From positions 161,501 through 225,500 of the forward strand of contig NW_020825359.1 of NCBI RefSeq assembly GCF_003286085.1: DNA of 64,000 nt. Direction: 5' to 3'. This DNA is from Drosophila persimilis. Taxonomy: Eukaryota > Arthropoda > Insecta > Diptera > Drosophilidae. The translations under genes and the position numbers were made by a program. The notes beneath the pieces are model-generated. The model searched no databases, was not told the DNA's origin, and was given only the letters and a program-made list of their open reading frames with translations. Below are positions 55,690 to 64,000 of this stretch, in pieces; position 1 is the first letter of the stretch; every line of letters begins with the position of its first letter.

Positions 55690-56290
55690 CGGACTTATCG
55701 ATCAAATATACCGTCCGACCGTCAGAAATATACCGTCTCATTTACCAAATATACCGTAAATATACTGACGAATTCAAGTTATATTTTACATATTACTCGT
55801 TTTTGATATTCCGTGGAATATTCTCAGCTATATTGAACAATTAGCCATGCCATCATAATTTTACACGATTGATGAATCAATTTTCTATTTAACTGGTGTA
55901 TTCCTTATACTTGTTTTTATTGCATTTTGCGTAAAAGGAGGTTTTAGCGAAATAAGTCAAACAAAAAACAATAGCGAAACAATCAAAACAAACGAAAAAG
56001 GAAATTGCTCAATTTTGATATTCCATTGAATAATGCTGACTAACTAAATCTCTCAGCAATGCCCACATAGTTTAATCCCATTGATGAATACATTTTCTAC
56101 AAGATTGGATAGTTTTTAATCCTTGCTTTTATTGTATTTATTGTAAAAAAAGGTTTAAACGAAAAAGTTCAACAAAAAAAGAGTCGCTATATTGCGTGTA
56201 AGCCGTAGTATAGGCCTTTGTATACCCTATTTTGTTAATTTTATACGAAATTATAAATATTGATATGAAAATAAAACGTAACTAATAAGA
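55690..56290 (-). repeat. Third copy of the promoter-associated repeat
   Basis: Read on the minus strand it ends GACGGTATATTTCTGACGG, GGACGGTATATTTGATCGATAAGTCC, nearly the same end as before Zpr1 (GGACGGTATATTTTATCGATAAGTCC). Interior matches include AAAATTGATTCATCAATCGTGTAAAATTATGATGGCATGGCTAA-like sequence (55,840-55,890) and AAAATAGGGTATACAAAGGCC (56,210-56,235). It points toward the matrin/U1-type gene. Confidence 0.75.
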
Positions 56291-56609
56291 CCTTTTCTCA
56301 AATTTACATTTTTTAGACATATTCATGTATATTCATATTCATGTATAGACAGTCAAAAGCTGTTTGAAATAACAGTCGACTAAGCAGTCGACCATACAAT
56401 AAAGCGATCTCCATCCTGGACCCTCTCAGTCCTTGCTCAAGCATCAAATACAGTTTGTACCTATTTATTTCATGACAATTTCTATGATTTCGTATATCCA
56501 CAGGCTCTGCTGTTGTTGCTGTTGCTGCGGCGATCGCCATCTACGATGTTCATCTGCTGCGGGGCCAAAGGGGGGGCGCATTCGTCTCTGGATCGATGTG
56601 GCTGAGGCC

Positions 56610-56923
56610 CTTCTATACCTGTACGAACTTAGCTTGCTTTGGCAGCGGAACAACGCCTACATTTTTTCCTTTGACACCAGATTTGGCATTAGAATGACCA
56701 CCGTTTGCTGCGTGTTGATGGGCTGCACTTAACGTGTAGAGATCTTGTAGAATTCTCGCATGACCTCTCATGCGAGAGCAATGCAAGATCGCCACACGCA
56801 AAACCGAAGCCCATCAAAACGGAGCAAACGGTGGCTATCCTCCGGCCAAATCTGGTGTCAAACGGAAGAAATTGTTGACGTTGTAGCGCTCCAAGGCAAG
56901 CTAGGTGTATGCAGGTATAGAAG
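56610..56923. repeat. Imperfect inverted repeat, ~115 bp arms with nested hairpin
   Basis: Left arm 56610-56724 and right arm 56808-56923 are reverse complements at about 80 percent by eye, including the exact stretches TTTGACACCAGATTTGGC and CCACCGTTTGCT. The 83-base centre contains a further stem: AGATCTTG...CAAGATC enclosing CTCGCATGA/TCATGCGAG. Transcribed from either strand it would fold into a long hairpin. Read on the minus strand the right arm encodes RFGRRIATVCSVLMGF, faintly like the DRFGRR loop of MFS carriers. Confidence 0.7.
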
Positions 56924-59919
56924 GTCCTTGCCCTTGCGAGTCCTTCTCATCCTTTCCCCCGCCCCTGTCGAACCTTCCTGCAGGGCACGCCCTTCATGTC
57001 ATTCGTGAAAACATTTGGCTAGTTGCTGGATGGTGCCCCTGCGGATGCGGTGAAATTCGATCCCCGCGTTGCGTAAGCGAAGGCCTATGAAGGGACGGAA
57101 CGGGACCGTATACTCGTAAAATGGAAAAAAGAGAGCAAGAGATTCGTCTTACCCAAGTCGAAAAACCGATTTGTTTATTGTGCGTACGAGTGCTGGGATA
57201 TTTCATTCCAGGCGCTTAAATTAAATCCTTAATTTAAGCGCCCAGAAATTTCACAAGTACTCTCGAAAACTGCTTAGCTTTCCCTTAACCTTTTCCGCTT
57301 GAATAAAAATGATGAAATGAAAATGGGTTCGGTTCGGATCTGCCTCTGCCAATCCTGTACTAGAGATGGTCGCGTATCGGATCTTTCCAGAGGCTCACGA
57401 GTGCACGAGTGCAGTGACAAATTTCCAACACGAAAAACAGTAAACGCGTCAATATTGTCCCACACTACATAGAACAGAAAATGATCGTCTATTCCACCAG
57501 AATTCCTAGCACAGGACAAGGCAATCGCAAACAAGTTCTCATGACCTAAGACATATTTCTAACAAAAATGGTGTTCCAGTAATGCGAATGCATACATATA
57601 TCTCGCACAAGGCAAACATGGCTTATACAGGCAGATTTGCTGTCAACACAGTACATAAATATTTGTTAACCACTAAATGGTGTTATCTTAGGGTTGGGTC
57701 TCTTCATGAAAGCACATTTATTGAACTCATTTTTGGCCAACAACTAACCAGAGTTATTAGATTTACCTTTATTTGTGTTTGATCATTTCGTTTCTTTACA
57801 ATTGCGATTTCGATTCCCCGATACATTTTAAAACTGTGTAATTCTATTTTCGGTTGTAGGATCTCTGTTGTCTCTTGTTTGTTTTTAAAAGTTAAGAACT
57901 GAAAAGTTAACAATCTTTAAAATTAGCTCTATTTGCTTGACTTAAACGTGTGTTGTTCCTTGGTAATGTAGTTACTCGTATTATTTAACTTTCATTGGGT
58001 GTTTTTTGTTCGTATTGCTGCTGTGCGTGCACGGGGTGAGGTGGCGATGGCCTCTTATAATCATTAATAAGTTAAGATTAAGTTACAATAATTGTGTTCA
58101 TCTTGTTTTTAATTCAAAATCGAAAGGTACAATTTGTTGTTATTAATATTATTATTTGTAGGCAATTGATTTTAAGACAATTCACGTTTCACATTCGTAA
58201 TTTCGTTTTTTTTTTCGTCGTCGTTTTTAATGTTTTTTGTTTAGTTTTAGTTTTTAGTTGATGGTTGTAAATATCTATTACTCTCTACGAAAATTATGGC
58301 AAATTAAATTCGTTTCTTTTTGCATCAGCAGCAGCTCGTGTTTCGGCTTTAACACACAACAAGAACAAAAATCGACTGCAATTATTCAAATATACATACA
58401 CATGTAGGTTTTTTGATTAAAAGTTTCTGCTTAAACAATTTAACAATGCCTAACAATAAACTTAATAGTAGATAAAATTCACCAATTGTGAGATATTGCA
58501 CAGCTGCCTCCAACAACAACGACAACAACAACTACGAAATCGCTTCTCGAACAATTTGAAATTGTTAAATCATAATATCTTGAAGAAAGGCGAGACCTCC
58601 TCCAGAGCGAACGAGATCTGTGTAAAAGTGTTCATGTGTGTGTGTGTGTGTGTAGTCGTTTGTTGAATATATAAAAAGATCAAGTTATAACAATTTTAAT
58701 ATTATGTTTCCTTAAAGTGATAGAGAGAGAGTCAGAGAGAGAGAGAGAGATAGATAGAGAATAGAGTGCGTGTGTGTATGCGAGTGAGGGAGAGAAATGC
58801 ATTGCCTTCTTTGCTTGTTTTTTAGGCGGAATTAAGTTCCTCCTTAACCACCTACTTCTCCATTCTTTCCATTTCCATTTCCAATCCATATATGAGCTTT
58901 AACAATTTTCAATGATTCCTTGTTCTTTTTTAGTTTCTGTTTCTGTTCTCCGCATAGATTATATAAACAAATTCAACATTGTATGCACTCGTATGCCTGC
59001 TATTACATATAACATATGACTGGTTTTTCTGTTAGTTTGTCTTGTCAAATTAGCACTTTAGCTCCAAATACTTGTCATATATGTATCTTGTATGTATGTA
59101 TGTATGTATATAATCGTTAATATAATTATCGTAATTGTTATTATTCTTGTAGATTGCAATTAACATTTCCTTCCTCATTTCTTATGAATTGAATGTATAT
59201 TTCGTTATTTATGTATGTATAATTATGCTATAAATATCATCTTCATTGAGTGTCTGTCAAATTTTTCTGTTTCAAAGTTTCAAAATCAGTTTGCAATTAT
59301 AGCTATAGAATTGAAATAGGGTTTTGTTTTGGTTTGGTTTGGTTTCTTTCTGGTTTGTTGTTTGACTCTGGTTCTCTGGCTAAAAGCATCGTCTCTAAAT
59401 TAGTAAAATAATTTAGTGTAGACTACTGCTACGGCTATTCCCTCCGCATGTCCACACACTACCTATGCCTACTATACGTATTGCTATGTATACATATATG
59501 TAGATGTAGGCATACATATTGTACGTGTATGCATGTACATATGTGTATTGCTAATGTGGTACCGGCTACAAGGTTGCATCTACTCCACATGCAACTAGTA
59601 CATTTGTTACCTGCCCCCAGGTTACAGACTATATTCATCATAAGATATATGTTGTGTACGTGGAGTCGTTTGTTCACTTGTTGCTTGTTTTCTGCTCTCT
59701 GCTTTCTTGCGTCCTCAATCCGGAATAGATCAAAATGCATTGTGAAGTTAGGGCTATTCAGGACCAAGATCAAATGCACAACAATACAAATGCACTGAAT
59801 AACTTTCAATACGAACTATAAATAATATTTAAGGTTTTTGTTTTTAATGGTTGGCTCGCTGTTTTGTTTGACTCGCCTCACTAGCAACGCTTTAATTTGG
59901 TTTCAGTTTGGTATTGGGT
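56924..59919. other. Intergenic region and probable long 3'UTR of the SPIN90-like gene
   Basis: Apart from the palindrome at 57,211 no gene is supportable. From about 57,700 to 59,919 the sequence is AT-rich with several TTTATT (minus-strand AATAAA) candidates, for example near 57,766, and GT (58,636-58,654) and GA (58,722-58,752) microsatellites. How far the 3'UTR of the minus-strand gene extends cannot be fixed. Confidence 0.4.
57211..57242. repeat. Perfect palindrome GGCGCTTAAATTAA-ATCC-TTAATTTAAGCGCC
   Basis: The two 14-base arms are exact reverse complements around a four-base loop. It stands alone in a stretch without genes. Confidence 0.9.
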
Positions 59920-62900
59920 TTAAGCCTTGAATAGCTGTGGAAATTCGTTGGCTATTTCCCGCACCAGCTGCTGATCGGAGGCACTGCACTCGGTCTCCTC
60001 GCAAAAGATGCGTGTGAAGATCTTCATAAGATCGTGCTTGCGGTGCTCGTGTTCCTGATAGTTTGTGTTGCGCAGGATGCGTCGGCACAGCTCCAAGTAG
60101 CAAGGACGAGTCTGAATCAAAACAGTAACGAAAACAGTACGTGGCACGTGGCACATGGGTACTACTTACCGCACTGCCCGCATCCAGATCAGACAGCTGC
60201 CGCACCACAATGTCGATGAGAACCTTTATATCGTTCGTGTAGAACATGCCAGCCGTATCCGGGTGACTGAAGATGTCAATGAACATGCGGAGCACCGTGT
60301 TCATATGCTCATTGGGATGCTTCAGCAGTCGCGTGGGGTCATCTGAGGATACAGGATAAGACGGGTAAGCCATCACAAGTAGCAGTCAGGCACCCCAACC
60401 CCAACTCACCCTCCCGATTGAGCAGAAGCAGCAGCTTCTCGGTAAAGACTTTGGCCGTGGGCAGGCTCTGCATCGCCTCGATGATCACGTTGTATGTGTT
60501 TTCGCTGAATTGCTGATTGAAGGACAGTATCAGGGCAATGACCATGTCCACCAGCTGCTCTGGGTTATTGCCCTCGACGATCTCCAGCAGAAAGCTGGCA
60601 AAGTGCACGCCCAGATAGTCTGCAAGTACAAGTATGTGTTGGATAAGAATTGAACGATTGAACTGGCTGATCGACACGCCGACGCACCTTGATGATTCAC
60701 CGGCATCGGTTGTCCCAGCGAGAAGACAATGGTCAGCATCTTGACCAGCTGCTTAAAGCGCTCTAGGTTGGAAAAGTGAGTCTTCATGTCTTCCACCTGG
60801 TAATAGAGAGAGAGAAGAGGTAAGGAATAAGCTTTGTTTCGTCCCCTCAGACGGCCCCCAATTACAATCTCTAGCGGTAGCACCGATGTCAGCAATATGT
60901 CCACAATAATGTGATCCAGATGACAGGCGGCGGTGAATGTCCGGAGCAGCAGGCGCTTGATGGACCAGCGTGTTTCCATTTGATAGTACTGCACCAGATT
61001 GATGAACATCTGGTACTGGTCGCAGGACATTTCATAGCAGCTAATGTTCTCGTCCGCATTGTTCTGCAAGCAAATTTGGATTGCAATCAAAAAATACTAC
61101 CGCATAAATACATAAATAGCTTTTATGTACCAGTATCTCAACCAACTCCTCGAGGAACTGAATGATATCCTCCTCGTCCTCGTACAGCATCCAGGTGCGC
61201 TGTTCCGTGTCGTTTTTGCAGTCCGCCAGCTGCCCAAACAGATACTGCAGTCGCTTCGAGTCGTGTGTGATGCCCAGTAGCTCTTTGGGCGTAGGCACCT
61301 TGCCGGTGACATGGACGGCGACGGCCTCCAGGTACGGGTTGATGGAACCGTTGTACAGCTGCTCCAGGCTGGTCAACACCACACGCAGCGCCTCGCACGA
61401 CAGGTCAAAGCTAAGATTCGTATTCCGACGCAGCGCATCCACAATCTGATACACATCCGATGATTCCACCTTTAGCTGGCCACGAATGTAGCTCGCTTTG
61501 TCACAGGCAGTTCCAGCAGCCGCCTCCGCGCCCTCAATGTCCGTGTGCCGGTGGTGCGAGGGCGAGGCCGAGGCCGAGGGACTGTCTATGCTGTCCAGGG
61601 CCTGGCTATTGTCAGCACTATCTGCGATGGCGTTGCCCACATCATCGCTGGGCACTGCACTAGCATCGTCTGACTTTTCCTGCGTGCTGTCCGGCTCGTC
61701 ACCTGCCGCATCCGCATCCGCATCTGCATCCCCATCGTGATTTCTTGCACTGCCAATGCTGGCATTGCCGGCACTACTGCTCCTCTTCATGCCAGAGGCA
61801 GAGGTGGAGGCGGATGCGGAGGCGGTACTGCCATTTCCGTTGGGTGGCTTGTGATGCTGGCTTGTGCTCAGTTGACTGGTCTCCTTGTACGTGGTCACCA
61901 CGTCCTCGCTGGTGGTGGTCGTTGTCGTTGTCGTCTCTGAGGGCTCTGAGATGCTGTTGTCCTGTGCCACATCCGCCACGGCAGCCACAGATGCCACGGC
62001 CGCCACGGCCGCCACGGCTGCCACATTCGTTGCCTTTGTTGATGTGGATGAAGTGGCAGCTGCTGCTGCGGCTGTGCCTGTGCCTGTGCTGCCTACTAGC
62101 GGAGGTGCTGGCAGCGGCTGTTGCTGTTGCGGTGTCTGGATGGTGCAGCTGCTGCTCGGCATCTGCATGCTACCCATGCTGGGCGACTCAACCATTGCCT
62201 GGCCCTGGGGCTGGCTGCAGCCGACCGCCGGACTCGACATGCTTTTTCGGCTCATGTCCAGCCGCTGGGCAGCGGGCGGCGGGCTGTGATGCCTGTGCTG
62301 GTTGTGGGAGTGCGAGTGGGTTTGTGACTGGGACTGGGGCTGCTGGTGGGGATGCGAGTGTCGATGGCTGCTGGCTTTATCGCTGTAGCTCTGAGAGTAC
62401 GAAAGCGAGGAGTCACCGTCCCGTTCCGAGCTCTCCTGCAAGGGGAGGACCAGGTGTGAGTGGGTTGGGATTTATGGATTGAATGGTTCCACACCACTTA
62501 CCGCATAGAACCTCTCCATGGTGTTCTTCTTCTCGCGCAGCCGGTCCAGCAGTTCGTCCTTGGACATGATGCCATTGATCTCCTGGTCTGTACACTTCTC
62601 CAGCGACTCAATCGACGAGTTCAGAAAGCTGATGAGGAAGTCATGCTCCACCTGCGGGGGGAGCAGGAGGAAGAGAGATGAGAGTGGAGAAATGAGTACC
62701 ACAATTTTACTCTCCATTACCATTCCCCTTCCATTCCCACGGAATCTCATTTGCCTTCAGCATACTGCACCACTCGAGACGCACTTAAACTAGATCTTTA
62801 AGTACTCAGCCCCACTGGAGTACCCTGTGCCCCCGTGCCAGCGTTCCAGCGTGCCACTCACTCACCTTAATCTTCATTACGTAATTTGATGGGACAAAAC

Positions 62901-63039
62901 CAATGTTGCCCTTCATGCTGACCACCTGCCACCAATTGCGCTGGCGGGCGGAGGTTTGGTACAGAATGAAGTACTCGCCCTCATCGAAGCTAATTGTCTT
63001 GGGATAGACCGCCTGAAAGTCGTACAGGGCCTTGAGCAT
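59920..63039 (-). CDS. NCKIPSD/SPIN90 (Dip1/Ldb17) homologue with N-terminal SH3 domain
   Basis: Eight exons: 63039-62866, 62651-62502, 62435-61131, 61063-60866, 60796-60688, 60619-60410, 60342-60170 and 60111-59920. All borders are GT-AG with matching phases; the total is 2,511 bases, 836 residues. Residues 1-58 are an SH3 domain (MLKALYDFQAVYPKTISFDE, NWWQVV, GNIGFVPSNYVMKI). Next comes a helical segment (LISFLNSSIESLEKCTDQEI). A ~300-residue low-complexity part rich in Ser, Gln, His, Ala and Thr is encoded within one large exon. The C-terminal ~400 residues are the helical armadillo-like domain of SPIN90/Ldb17 (FDLSCEALRVVLTSLEQLYN, RFKQLVKMLTIVFSLGQPMP, HFASFLLEIVEGNNPEQLVD). SPIN90/Dip1 proteins activate Arp2/3 to start linear actin filaments. 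An upstream in-frame extension through the acceptor at 63,134 is possible. Confidence 0.85.
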
Positions 63040-64000
63040 CTCTATACCGTTGCCTACACCAAGAGAGAGACCTTCCGACGTTCCTGCTGTTGGTGCTGCT
63101 GCTCCTGCGGCGGGAGATGTGGCAGCTGCGGCAGCTGCAAAATGCAAATGTAAATGGTATTGAAAAGGGAAATAAGTGATTAAATTCTTAGTTATATTTC
63201 GGGGAAAATCACAATTATATGAAAGTTGTATGAGGGCGTCGGCACACTCATACGTACACACACAGGACACACAGGACACAGGAGGACACACCGAAGAGTC
63301 GGGCGGAGGAGAGAGAAGGAAACAACTGCCTGCAGGCCGCAAGGAAAGTCCACTGCCGAGGGCCAACTGGCAACTGCCGACTGGTGAGGGTATGGATTGA
63401 GGCCTTTGGGACTCTGTTGTGTGTGCAATGCAGCAGCACACATACCCATGCATGCACACACTCTCTCACACACACACACAGAGTAGCACGTAGCAGTAAT
63501 CGCGATGGTTGCAACAGCAACACACAAGAAAGGGGGGGCGGCGGAAGGGGGTTTTCTTTATTACAGCGGAAAAGGAAAATGCAATTTTCATATTTTACTT
63601 GCTTCTCGCTTGCTTTTGTCTGTCGGTCTGTCGGGGGCTGTCTGTCTGGCAGGTTCCTGTTTCTTCCTGTTTTTTTGTGTCCGTGCAGCAACACGCCTTG
63701 CGCTTTTGATCCTATTCAACTTTTATTGTTTTCCTCGCACTCACACAAACCCACACACACACACACGCACACACAATCATGAAGGCGCACGTGCCTGCAA
63801 AAAGCTTCTGCGCGCTTCGGGACCACTTCAGCCTCGTGCTGCAGGAATATTTGTGTGAAAATCTCAACACACGAGGAAAATCCGTTTCAAAACAGAACGC
63901 CCACTCCACTGCCTCGCCCACTCTCACCACGCGCGCGCGCTCTCCTTCACAATGTTGTTCTCTCTCTCTTGCCCAGAGAACGCTTTACGGTAAAACCATC
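63040..64000 (-). other. 5' region of the SPIN90-like gene
   Basis: The exon holding the start codon extends to an acceptor TTTTGCAG at 63,134 and encodes an Ala/Thr/Gly-rich stretch in frame, so either 5'UTR or an N-terminal extension. Upstream are CA/CT microsatellites (63,245-63,290, 63,460-63,480, 63,740-63,775). The first exon and promoter probably lie near or beyond the window edge. Confidence 0.4.

Noticed and set aside
61745..62482. 245-codon Cys/Arg-rich frame antisense to the SPIN90-like gene
   Set aside because: It is a mirror of the low-complexity exon on the other strand.

Overview
The window is animal nuclear DNA from a Drosophila-type fly. Genes have short introns with GT-AG borders, and there are promoter boxes typical of flies (DRE TATCGATA, Ohler motif 1 and motif 6 matches, Inr/DPE). 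The recognisable genes (a yin-type peptide transporter pair, Zpr1, Ost48, His3.3B, dalao, frataxin) are ones I remember as X-linked (Muller element A) in D. melanogaster. The gene order and repeats do not look like D. melanogaster itself; an obscura-group species is my guess and is not proven here.

Layout. 1-6.1 kb: a large foldback (inverted-repeat) element with ~2.1 kb near-identical arms around a ~150 bp spacer and a right end expanded into ~312 bp tandem units. 6.36-7.09 kb: a decayed non-LTR retrotransposon reverse transcriptase. 8.27-8.65 kb: a ~74 bp tandem array built on CGTATAACG with internal dyads. 9-13.6 kb: no supportable gene. 13.6-20.3 kb (-): a proton-coupled oligopeptide transporter (POT/SLC15) with two possible N-termini. 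21.9-22.2 kb (-): a possible small secreted peptide. 22.4-31.2 kb (+): the second POT gene, with two alternative 3' ends that each encode an extracellular segment plus the last membrane helices. 31.5-33.6 kb: a divergent repeat array ending at the Zpr1 promoter. 33.7-38.6 kb: Zpr1 (+), an NDUFA3-like complex I subunit (+), a short ZAD zinc-finger gene (-) and Ost48 (+). 39.86-42.8 kb: His3.3B (+) with a 2.3 kb 5'UTR intron. 45.6-49.0 kb: dalao (-) and frataxin (+), divergent. 49.8-51.7 kb (-): an unnamed Gln/Gly-rich protein. 53.0-55.2 kb (-): a matrin/U1-type zinc-finger RS protein. 55.7-57.2 kb: a third copy of the promoter-associated repeat, an imperfect ~115 bp-arm hairpin locus and a perfect 14 bp palindrome. 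59.9-63.1 kb (-): an NCKIPSD/SPIN90 homologue with an N-terminal SH3 domain.

The two POT genes are head to head and share exon borders around the proton-coupling motif, so they are an old duplication. The centre and right are mostly housekeeping genes (mitochondria, ER glycosylation, chromatin, translation/growth) with DRE or motif 1/6 promoters. The most unusual features are the foldback element, the CGTATAACG array, a dispersed repeat that carries motif-6/DRE boxes to the 5' side of three genes, the GC-AG intron of frataxin, and the hairpin at 56.6-56.9 kb.
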